A stretch of 9,857 nt of DNA, taken from an uncultured Clostridia bacterium. Its GTDB lineage: Bacteria; Bacillota; Clostridia; Oscillospirales; Ruminococcaceae. Below are positions 1 to 5,443 of the stretch, piece by piece. The translations under genes and the position numbers were made by a program. Below the pieces are notes generated by a model. The model did no database searches. It saw only the letters and a list, made by a program, of their open reading frames with translations, and was not told the DNA's origin. The DNA lies in contig CAMWVO010000038.1 in assembly GCA_947177695.1 (NCBI GenBank), positions 1 through 9,857 of the forward strand, given 5' to 3'. Within the stretch, counting starts at the first letter, position 1, and each line of letters begins with the position of its first letter.

Positions 1-1
1 A

Positions 2-64
2 TCCGAAGCAATGGAACGTGAGGGTGAGCCTTTGCCGCCTAACAAAAATACGGAAAACGAATAA
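2..64 (+). CDS. 3' end of an unidentified gene upstream of ahcY
   Basis: An open frame enters from the left edge and reads SEAMEREGEPLPPNKNTENE before a TAA stop at 62-64. The tail is short, hydrophilic and rich in Glu, Pro and Asn, which looks like a disordered C-terminus. The stop lies 36 nt before the ahcY start, and the gap has no terminator-like hairpin, so the two genes may be cotranscribed. Only 20 codons are visible, so neither the family nor the function can be given. The frame could also be chance, since no start codon or domain is seen. The A/T-rich gap at 65-87 contains TATAAA-like sequence but no convincing -35 partner. Confidence 0.45.
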   Translation, partial: SEAMEREGEPLPPNKNTENE

Positions 65-100
65 AAATTACAAATATAAAAATAATTGGGAGGTAATTTT

Positions 101-1348
101 ATGTCAAGCGAGATCAGAGATTTAAACTTATGGGAAAATGGCGAGACAAAAATACAGTGGGTAAAAAATAATATGCCCCTGCTCCGCGGTATCGAGGAGG
201 AATTTGCAGCCGAAAAGCCCTTTGCGGGAATCAAAGTTGCCCTTTCCGTTCACCTTGAAGCGAAAACCGCGTATCTGTGCCGCGTCCTTGCGGCGGGCGG
301 CGCGGAAATGTACATCACGGGCAGCAACCCGCTTTCCACTCAGGACGACGTAGCCGCGGCTCTCGTTCACGGCGGTCTGAACGTTTACGCGTGGTACAAC
401 GCCACCGACGAGGAGTACCACCGTCACACCTCTAAGGTTATCGAGGCGGGTCCAAACATTATCATTGACGACGGCGGCGACCTTGTGAACCTTATCCACA
501 ACGAGTACCCCGAAAAAATTGCCGATGTTATCGGCGGCTGCGAGGAGACCACCACGGGCATTATCCGTCTTATCGCAATGGCTAAGGAGAACAAGCTTCA
601 GTTCCCCATGGTTCTGGTAAATAATGCGGACTGCAAGCACCTGTTCGACAACCGCTACGGCACGGGTCAGTCCGTCTGGGACGGCATTAACCGCACCACA
701 AACCTTATAGTTGCGGGCAAAAACGTTGTTGTCGCGGGATACGGCTGGTGCGGAAAGGGCGTTGCAATGCGCGCAAAGGGTCTCGGCGCGGAGGTAATCG
801 TCACCGAAATTGACCCCATAAAGGCTATGGAGGCTGTTATGGACGGCTTCAAGGTCATGAAAATGACCGAGGCGGCTAAGGTCGGCGACTTCTTTGTAAC
901 CGTTACGGGCTGCCGCGACGTTATCACCGAGGAAAGCTTTAACGTGATGAAGAACGGCGCGATCTGCTGCAACGCGGGACATTTCGATGTTGAGGTAGAC
1001 GTTGCAACGCTGAAAAAGATCGCGGTGGAAACAAAGGTTGCCCGCAACAATATTCAGGGCTACAAGCTGAAAAACGGAAATTGGATATACGTTATTGCCG
1101 AGGGCAGACTGGTAAATCTTGCCGCGGGAGACGGTCACCCTGCTGAGATCATGGACATGAGCTTTGCAATTCAGGCGCTGTCAGCTCTGCATCTTGTCAA
1201 GAATAAGGGCAAGCTTACCGAGAAAATCATCGACGTTCCCAAGTACATTGACAGGGAAGTGGCGGAAAGAAAGATACGTTACTGGGGTATGGAGATCGAC
1301 AAGCTTACCGACGTGCAGGAGGCTTATCTCAACAGCTGGGAAGCGTGA
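101..1348 (+). CDS. ahcY: S-adenosylhomocysteine hydrolase, short archaeal/Thermotoga-like form
   Basis: This cytosolic, NAD+-dependent enzyme cleaves S-adenosylhomocysteine to adenosine and homocysteine, which removes the inhibitory product of SAM-dependent methyltransferases. The 415-residue protein has the substrate His in HLEAKTA (51), DDGGD (123-127), EETTTG (148-153), Lys179 and Asp183 in KHLFDN, the NAD-binding loop GYGWCGKG (213-220), His294 in NAGHFD and His346 in GDGHP. These line up with human His55, Asp131, Glu156, Lys186, Asp190, His301 and His353. The chain stops at YLNSWEA, so the family's usual Lys/Tyr tail, which reaches the NAD of the partner subunit, is missing. Short archaeal and Thermotoga enzymes share this. 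The ATG at 101 is chosen because GGGAGGT (88-94) sits 6 nt before it; an in-frame TTG at 86 overlaps that site. S-inosylhomocysteine is an alternative substrate for some short forms. Confidence 0.96.
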   Translation: MSSEIRDLNLWENGETKIQWVKNNMPLLRGIEEEFAAEKPFAGIKVALSVHLEAKTAYLCRVLAAGGAEMYITGSNPLSTQDDVAAALVHGGLNVYAWYNATDEEYHRHTSKVIEAGPNIIIDDGGDLVNLIHNEYPEKIADVIGGCEETTTGIIRLIAMAKENKLQFPMVLVNNADCKHLFDNRYGTGQSVWDGINRTTNLIVAGKNVVVAGYGWCGKGVAMRAKGLGAEVIVTEIDPIKAMEAVMDGFKVMKMTEAAKVGDFFVTVTGCRDVITEESFNVMKNGAICCNAGHFDVEVDVATLKKIAVETKVARNNIQGYKLKNGNWIYVIAEGRLVNLAAGDGHPAEIMDMSFAIQALSALHLVKNKGKLTEKIIDVPKYIDREVAERKIRYWGMEIDKLTDVQEAYLNSWEA

Positions 1349-1390
1349 CCGTACGGTTTGGAAAATGGAAAAATTAAGCGGAAATAGTCT

Positions 1391-1408
1391 GCAAATGACG
1401 CAAATCAC
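1391..1408 (+). repeat. 9-bp tandem near-repeat GCAAATSAC
   Basis: GCAAATGAC (1391-1399) is followed directly by GCAAATCAC (1400-1408), one mismatch apart. The same core recurs as GCCAAATCAA at 1503-1512 and GCAAATCAA at 1522-1530, inside the promoter of the next gene. The rest of the 1349-1468 gap holds a 10-bp palindrome ACCGTACGGT overlapping the ahcY stop (1348-1357), a weak inverted repeat CAAATC/GATTTG (1401-1406, 1419-1424), and no credible coding sequence. Confidence 0.4.
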
Positions 1409-1468
1409 GTATTTAAGCGATTTGTCGGAAATTCGGAAATAGAATATTTCGGTGGAAATAAAACTCGG

Positions 1469-1502
1469 AACTCGGAAATTTTGCCGATTTCCGAGTTTTT
1501 TT
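1469..1502 (+). terminator. Intrinsic terminator after ahcY
   Basis: A perfect 11-bp stem (AACTCGGAAAT at 1469-1479 with ATTTCCGAGTT at 1487-1497) closes a 7-nt loop and runs into seven T residues (1496-1502). It lies about 120 nt after the ahcY stop and just before the next promoter, so it should end the ahcY transcript. The stem's left arm is preceded by a partial direct repeat, giving ACTCGGAACTCGGAA. Confidence 0.9.
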
Positions 1503-1512
1503 GCCAAATCAA

Positions 1513-1541
1513 TTGAAATTTGCAAATCAATGTGATATAAT
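1513..1541 (+). promoter_or_regulatory. Strong sigma-A promoter with extended -10 and embedded palindrome
   Basis: TTGAAA (1513-1518) and TATAAT (1536-1541) are separated by exactly 17 nt, and TGA (1533-1535) supplies an extended -10 TGn element. This is close to the housekeeping sigma-A consensus and should drive the 1593 gene. The spacer carries a perfect 10-bp palindrome ATTTGCAAAT (1518-1527), just downstream of a CAATTG palindrome (1510-1515). A repressor bound there would block polymerase, so the site is an operator candidate; no binding protein can be named from the sequence. Confidence 0.85.
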
Positions 1542-1592
1542 AAAAATGATATAGTAATTGTATTTGAATTTTTGCGGAGAGGAATTAGGAGA

Positions 1593-3398
1593 ATGGATAA
1601 CAGCATTGTCAGATTTGCCGTTTATGATAATACCAATTTTTACAAGATAGAGCTGTCAAGAACGCTTCTGCACTTCACCGAGTTTGATTTTACTTATTTC
1701 TGGGAACAGTGCATAGAGGCTGGCAAGACTGCGCGCAAAACAGGCAGACTGCCTCAGAATATCGTTTCGGGCGCAAAAACTGTGGTCGGACGCGCTCACC
1801 CCTACATCGAAGCCTGCGTCAGCACGGACTATTCCGAGATCGTTACCGACTGCATTGTGGAGTACATCTGCCACAGCGAGCGTATCGGTCTGGAAGAACT
1901 GTGGGCAAGGTGCATTTCTCCGAAAAATCCCTATGAGGAAGCTATTTTCAGACGTATTTCCGAGTACAAGGCGAACCGCGCCATGAACCGCTGGACGAGC
2001 ATCGTCCGCTTGCAGGAATACGCAAAAAATAAGATGAACTTTATCTTCGACACCGACACTATCGGCGCAAAGCTCAGCGACGACACCATTCGCGCGAGAA
2101 AGGAATATTTTGACCTTGCGCTTTCGGTCGCGGCTAACGAGCTGGGCTGTCCCGGAACTGCGCTTCCGTCGGTAAAGCTGTGTACTCCCTCCACGCTTCC
2201 GAATGCAGCTTTCGTTGTGGGAAAGGTTTCTAAATCCATTTACCGCCGTTTTTCCGACGAGCTTGCAGAGGGCAGCGATCTGTCCGCAATGGAAAAGCGG
2301 GACTGCTCAAAGATACGCGATCAGCTTGCTATGGAGGCGTACTCCTACGTTAAGGGAATGGAGCGTCCCAATGAAATAGAAATGAATTTCGCTCTTGAAT
2401 CTTTCCGTGAGACCCCTGCAGAGCTGTATTATCCCGACAGCCTTAAAGCGGCTATAGATCTGGAATTCGAGCTTATGGTGCGCAACAAGATCTATATGCG
2501 CAAATGCGAAAACTGCGGAAGATTTTTCACCGCTCTCGACGACAACACCCGCTGCGACAGGGTGAACAGTTCGGGAAAAACCTGCCGCAGACAGTACGAG
2601 GAGCTTGTGGAAAGCATTACCGTAGAGGCGCGTAGCTCGCTTCCGCAGGGCGGAGAAAATATTTCCGGGGAAAATGCGGAAACGGCAAATGCGGCACCGA
2701 TCTCTCCTGTTTCCTCTGTTGTTGTGCCTCCTCCGGAGGTGCGAGAGCCTGTGGTCGTTCCAAAGGAAACGGAAAAACGCGCTCAGAAGCTGTACAACGC
2801 TTTGTACAAGCGCGTCAATAAGGGTATCGACGAAAACGAGTTCAAGGAATGGTCTCAGTACCTGTCCAACATGAAGCGCAATCTAAAGATAGGCGAAGCG
2901 ACCTTGAAGCAGTACGAGGAATTTCTCGATTATTCCGACAGGCTTGCCAAGGAAGTCAAGCTGGCAAGCAAGAACAAGACTTTCCACGCTCCCGTTGAGA
3001 AGCCTTTTGATATGATAAATTCCGGCAGTACCGCAGATGCGGCAGGTGTTTCGGAAACGCCCGTTGAAGCGGCTGCGGAAAAAGAAATTTCCGAAGATGA
3101 ATTTGTGGAAATAGCGCAATTGTCCGAAAAAATAGAGAAAAATTCCGCAAAAAACGCCGTTTCCGAGTCCCCAAAAGTACCTCAGGTGGAGGGAACGGTA
3201 GTGTCCTCGGACAACGTTAAGGTCAAGCCGTTCACTCCGCAGGCTTTCGATACGGTATTTGACGCTATGCAGGCGGGAACCGGCGACGGCGATGAGGATG
3301 AATTGCCGAAAAAGAAAGAAAAGCCCGTGGAGATAAAAAAGCCCAAGTGGGAGCGCATAAGCCGTGAGGACGCTTTCAAGGACAAGGACGAGGAATAG
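1593..3398 (+). CDS. DUF6076-like protein with a four-cysteine zinc motif
   Basis: Function unknown. Residues 1-300 are mostly helical-looking and contain no recognised catalytic motif. Residues 305-331 form a zinc-binding cluster, with C305 and C308 in KCENCGRFF, C321 in TRCD and C331 in GKTC, spaced C-x2-C-x12-C-x9-C. This resembles the short zinc motif of the DUF6076 family, recalled from memory and not searched. A low-complexity linker (about 345-392, rich in Pro, Val, Ala and Glu) separates it from a charged helix around 393-460 with EKRAQKLYNALYKRV and DENEFKEW. In DUF6076 proteins a similar helix tends to follow the zinc motif directly. The tail from about 470 is disordered, acidic, then lysine-rich. 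No signal peptide or membrane segment is seen, so it is probably cytoplasmic and may bind nucleic acid. The ATG at 1593 has GGAGAGGA (1576-1583) 9 nt upstream; an earlier in-frame TTG at 1572 lacks a site. Confidence 0.85.
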   Translation: MDNSIVRFAVYDNTNFYKIELSRTLLHFTEFDFTYFWEQCIEAGKTARKTGRLPQNIVSGAKTVVGRAHPYIEACVSTDYSEIVTDCIVEYICHSERIGLEELWARCISPKNPYEEAIFRRISEYKANRAMNRWTSIVRLQEYAKNKMNFIFDTDTIGAKLSDDTIRARKEYFDLALSVAANELGCPGTALPSVKLCTPSTLPNAAFVVGKVSKSIYRRFSDELAEGSDLSAMEKRDCSKIRDQLAMEAYSYVKGMERPNEIEMNFALESFRETPAELYYPDSLKAAIDLEFELMVRNKIYMRKCENCGRFFTALDDNTRCDRVNSSGKTCRRQYEELVESITVEARSSLPQGGENISGENAETANAAPISPVSSVVVPPPEVREPVVVPKETEKRAQKLYNALYKRVNKGIDENEFKEWSQYLSNMKRNLKIGEATLKQYEEFLDYSDRLAKEVKLASKNKTFHAPVEKPFDMINSGSTADAAGVSETPVEAAAEKEISEDEFVEIAQLSEKIEKNSAKNAVSESPKVPQVEGTVVSSDNVKVKPFTPQAFDTVFDAMQAGTGDGDEDELPKKKEKPVEIKKPKWERISREDAFKDKDEE

Positions 3399-3431
3399 CC
3401 GTCCGAATGATAAATCGAAAGGAGCTGCAAA

Positions 3432-4082
3432 ATGCTTTTCATAAATGAAGCCGCGGCGATAAGCGGTCTGGCTGACACCATCATCAAGGGCGGCGTGAGC
3501 CTTTACAACGCCATGAAATACATCTATTCCATTGCCGAGGACGATTTCTACAACATAAACATCAAGGATGCGTTCAAGGTGGTGCTCAACAATATCACCG
3601 ACACCGACTGCTTGCAGGGATTGGGTCTGCACATCGACAGCCGTACCTGTGCGGAAATGCAGAGCGAGGAGTATAACCACGTTCTTGCGCTTATGGTGTA
3701 CTCTCTTGCGGTTCGGATACCTACGCTGAAAAACGTTAAGATCAACGACGAAAATATGACCGACGACCAGCTGTACCGTCTCTATAACGCGGTAATGGAA
3801 AAGGGTGCGGAGAACTACAAGGACATGATCGCGGAAACGTTTCTGGAAACCAAGTACCTTGTGAGAAAGGGCAAAAAGCTTCAGCCCTTTACCGCGGACT
3901 GGTACAAAACCTACATCTATACCTACGTTCCCGAGCTGGCGGAAAATACCAACAAGAATATCTATCTGCTGGGCTTTGCGGACGTGCTGTTTGCCAACTT
4001 CAACTCCTGCCTTGAAGAGGAAATAAGAAACAAGATGACGGAGTACACCGCCGACAATCTTTCCGAAGTTGAGGGAAAATAA
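3432..4082 (+). CDS. Unknown 216-residue protein, partner of the zinc-motif gene
   Basis: I do not recognise this family. The 216-residue product is mostly helix-forming and has three cysteines (60, 73, 193) that make no metal motif, no signal peptide and no convincing membrane span; the hydrophobic stretches near residues 85-95 and 177-190 are short. It is therefore probably a soluble cytoplasmic protein. AAAGGAG (3418-3424) lies 7 nt before the ATG at 3432. The gene begins only 33 nt after the zinc-motif gene stops, with no terminator or promoter between, so the two are almost certainly on one transcript and may act together. Codon use and GC resemble the neighbours, which argues against a recent import. 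A perfect AT-rich hairpin begins at its stop codon. Confidence 0.85.
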   Translation: MLFINEAAAISGLADTIIKGGVSLYNAMKYIYSIAEDDFYNINIKDAFKVVLNNITDTDCLQGLGLHIDSRTCAEMQSEEYNHVLALMVYSLAVRIPTLKNVKINDENMTDDQLYRLYNAVMEKGAENYKDMIAETFLETKYLVRKGKKLQPFTADWYKTYIYTYVPELAENTNKNIYLLGFADVLFANFNSCLEEEIRNKMTEYTADNLSEVEGK

Positions 4083-4109
4083 ATTAAAAAATCAAAGATT
4101 TTTTAATTT
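4081..4109 (+). terminator. AT-rich perfect hairpin at the end of the two-gene unit
   Basis: AAATTAAAAAATC (4081-4093) pairs perfectly with GATTTTTTAATTT (4097-4109) across a 3-nt loop, giving 13 bp with only one G-C pair. It starts inside the stop codon of the 3432 gene. It is symmetrical and lacks a GC-rich base, so it is a weak or atypical terminator; a role in mRNA 3'-end stability is equally possible. Confidence 0.45.
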
Positions 4110-4120
4110 CGAGTTTTGTT

Positions 4121-4140
4121 TTTCGGACTGCCGTCCGAAA
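4121..4140 (+). other. Perfect 8-bp hairpin upstream of aroK
   Basis: TTTCGGAC (4121-4128) pairs with GTCCGAAA (4133-4140) around the tetraloop TGCC. It sits 28 nt before the aroK ribosome binding site and 11 nt after the preceding AT-rich hairpin. T-rich sequence flanks it on the left (GTTTTGTTTTTC) and only TTTCC follows on the right. It may work as a second terminator, perhaps together with the first hairpin, or as leader RNA structure for aroK. Confidence 0.5.
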
Positions 4141-4182
4141 TTTCCTTACGGAAAACACAAAACGTCGAAAGGAGGAATATTT

Positions 4183-4677
4183 TTGAAAACTGTTTATTTA
4201 TGCGGCTTTATGGGCTGCGGGAAAACCACAGTTGGAAAGCTTCTTGCGCGGAAGCTGGACTGCGAATTTTTCGATATGGACGAATACATCACAGAAAAGG
4301 AAAAAATGGAAATACCGAAGATATTTGCGGAAAAGGGCGAGAAATATTTCCGTGAGGCGGAAACGGAGGCTATACGGGAGCTTGCCGAAAAAAGCGGTGT
4401 TATAGCCTGCGGCGGCGGAGCTATGCTGAAAAAGGAAAACGCGGATATCGCTTCTGCGGCGGGAACGGTGGTCTATATCGACGTTCCTTTCGAGACCTGC
4501 TATTCCCGCATTTCGGGGGACAAAAACCGTCCTATCGTTATGAACAACACAAAAGAAGAGCTGGAGGTCATTTACGACGGCAGAGTTCCCGTGTACGGAG
4601 AAAACGCTTCTGTCGCGGTAAGCGGGGACGGTACTGCGGAAGAAATTGCGGAACGCATTATGGCGGCGATTGAATAA
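4183..4677 (+). CDS. aroK: Shikimate kinase
   Basis: Shikimate kinase phosphorylates the 3-hydroxyl of shikimate with ATP, step five of chorismate synthesis, in the cytosol. The 164-residue product has the family's usual size and motifs in order: the P-loop GFMGCGKT (8-15), the magnesium/shikimate DMD (31-33), the shikimate-binding Arg in KYFRE (57), ACGGG (75-79), the lid Arg in NRP (116) and RVPVY (134-138). The start is TTG at 4183, since AAAGGAGG (4168-4175) lies 7 nt before it and the product then begins MKTVYLCGFMGCGK as in other family members. The frame stays open back to 4069 but crosses two hairpins without any ribosome site. No other aro gene is adjacent, so it appears to be transcribed alone. 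aroL is the name used for the second E. coli isozyme; the sequence does not distinguish them. Confidence 0.95.
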   Translation: MKTVYLCGFMGCGKTTVGKLLARKLDCEFFDMDEYITEKEKMEIPKIFAEKGEKYFREAETEAIRELAEKSGVIACGGGAMLKKENADIASAAGTVVYIDVPFETCYSRISGDKNRPIVMNNTKEELEVIYDGRVPVYGENASVAVSGDGTAEEIAERIMAAIE

Positions 4678-4710
4678 AAAGATTGAGCGGCAGACATTTG
4701 CGCAATCTTT
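4678..4710 (+). other. Hairpin immediately after the aroK stop
   Basis: AAAGATTG (4678-4685) is the exact reverse complement of CAATCTTT (4703-4710), giving an 8-bp stem with a 17-nt loop that starts right after the aroK stop codon. There is no T tract after it, so it is not a good intrinsic terminator by itself. Its right arm overlaps the beginning of the first tandem repeat copy. Confidence 0.4.
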
Positions 4711-4887
4711 ATGTCAAAACTATTTCCTGTCTCGGGAGAATAGTATAATTATATGCTTTAGACGGCGGCAAGGGTAAAGGCTCAGCTTTTCGTGCAAGCT
4801 TTATGTCAAAACCGTTTCTCGTCTCGGGAATAAAATTTGTTGACATTTTCATAGACGGCGGCAAGAATAAAGGCTCAGCCTTATCTG
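4702..4887 (+). repeat. Imperfect tandem duplication of about 93 bp
   Basis: Copy 1 spans about 4702-4793 and copy 2 about 4794-4887. Both carry CTTTATGTCAAAAC, then GTCTCGGGA, then AGACGGCGGCAAG, then TAAAGGCTCAGC, in the same order with a constant offset of 92-93 nt. The DNA between these blocks has diverged: copy 1 holds TAGTATAATTATATGC and copy 2 holds TTGTTGACATTTTC at the same place. Only copy 2 keeps the right arm TGCCGC that completes a terminator hairpin. No open frame of useful size crosses the region. It may be a duplicated terminator/leader unit or a dispersed intergenic repeat of this genome. Confidence 0.7.
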
Positions 4888-4904
4888 CCGCTTTTTATTT
4901 TTTT
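4858..4904 (+). terminator. Strong intrinsic terminator upstream of the ECF sigma gene
   Basis: GCGGCA (4858-4863) pairs with TGCCGC (4886-4891). Inside it, AAGGC (4870-4874) pairs with GCCTT (4878-4882) around the loop TCA, with a small internal loop between the two stems. TTTTTATTTTTTT follows at 4892-4904. It should stop readthrough from aroK into the sigma factor gene. Confidence 0.88.
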
Positions 4905-4911
4905 CCGAAAT

Positions 4912-4946
4912 TTGTGTAACGTTTCGCACTTTAAAAAGTTTAATAT
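4912..4946 (+). promoter_or_regulatory. Possible promoter/operator of the ECF sigma gene
   Basis: The sigma gene must have its own promoter, because a strong terminator ends at 4904. TGTAAC (4915-4920) resembles the AAC-containing -35 of ECF promoters, which would fit autoregulation, but no CGTC-like -10 follows at 16-17 nt; TAATAT (4941-4946) is the nearest A/T-rich candidate. The sequence is also dyad-like: AACGTT at 4918-4923 is flanked by CGAAA (4906-4910) and TTTCG (4922-4926), and ACTTT/AAAGT lies at 4928-4939. The precise elements are uncertain. Confidence 0.35.
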
Positions 4947-4948
4947 AC

Positions 4949-4961
4949 AGAAAGGGGGTGA
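4949..4961 (+). promoter_or_regulatory. Ribosome binding site that decides the sigma factor start
   Basis: AGAAAGGGGGTGA matches the complement of the 16S 3' end (AGAAAGGAGGTGA) at 12 of 13 positions. The GTG at 4958 falls inside this site and so cannot be read from it, whereas the TTG at 4967 lies 8 nt beyond the GGGGG core. This supports the TTG start. Confidence 0.75.
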
Positions 4962-4966
4962 ACGGC

Positions 4967-5443
4967 TTGGAGCTTGACGAGACCTTTAGAAAATATGCGG
5001 ACACGGTTTTTCGGTATCTTACAGCGCTGTGCGGGAATCCCGATCTTGCCGAAGAACTTACCCAGGAAACATTTTTCCGTGCGGTAAAGTCCGCAAACCG
5101 CTTTGACGGAAAGGTCAAGGTCACGACTTGGCTTTGCCAGATCGCGAAAAACGCGTACTTTTCCCACTTGAAAAAGGAAAAGCGGCGGCATGGCGTCAGC
5201 ATTGACGACATGGAAATTCCCGTGGAAAAGGATATGCTGGACAGGGAAAACTGCCGCGAGCTCTACAAGACCGTTCACCGCCTTGACGAGCCGTACCGGG
5301 AGATAGTCCTGCTGCGAATGCATACCGACATGAATTTTGCCGAGATAGGAGAAATTTTCGGCAAGTCCGAGGGCTGGGCAAGGGTGACTTTCTACCGCGG
5401 CAAGGAAAAATTGAAAAATCTTTTGGAGGAGGAACTAACATGA
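4967..5443 (+). CDS. ECF-family RNA polymerase sigma factor (sigma-70 family)
   Basis: The 158-residue product has the two-domain layout of extracytoplasmic-function sigma factors and directs RNA polymerase to a small regulon when released by its anti-sigma factor. Region 2 covers about residues 5-73, with the core-binding DLAEELTQETFFRAV (26-40) and the -10 reading segment FDGKVKVTTWLCQIAKN. Region 4 covers about 101-155, with LDEPYREIVLLR (106-117) and a helix-turn-helix around FAEIGEIFGKSEGWARVTFYR (124-144). The TTG at 4967 is preferred over the in-frame GTG at 4958, which lies within the ribosome binding site and would add three residues. The gene ends in ATGA, overlapping the anti-sigma start by 4 nt, so the pair is translationally coupled. 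The ECF subgroup cannot be set by eye. Confidence 0.93.
   Translation: MELDETFRKYADTVFRYLTALCGNPDLAEELTQETFFRAVKSANRFDGKVKVTTWLCQIAKNAYFSHLKKEKRRHGVSIDDMEIPVEKDMLDRENCRELYKTVHRLDEPYREIVLLRMHTDMNFAEIGEIFGKSEGWARVTFYRGKEKLKNLLEEELT

Noticed and set aside
65..100. SAH or SAM riboswitch upstream of ahcY
   Set aside because: The visible leader is 36 nt of A/T-rich DNA without stem-loops, too short for these riboswitches. Anything further upstream is outside the window.
128..1138. Long minus-strand open frame of 336 codons opposite ahcY
   Set aside because: It is antisense to a gene with every SAHH signature, has no ribosome binding site or recognisable domain, and is explained by the GC-biased third positions of ahcY.
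4069..4182. N-terminal extension of shikimate kinase from an in-frame TTG at 4069
   Set aside because: It would overlap the upstream gene, cross two hairpins, lack a ribosome binding site and add 38 residues that do not belong to the family.
4702..4887. CRISPR array
   Set aside because: There are only two diverged copies of a ~93-bp unit, with no short identical repeats and regular spacers, and no cas gene nearby.
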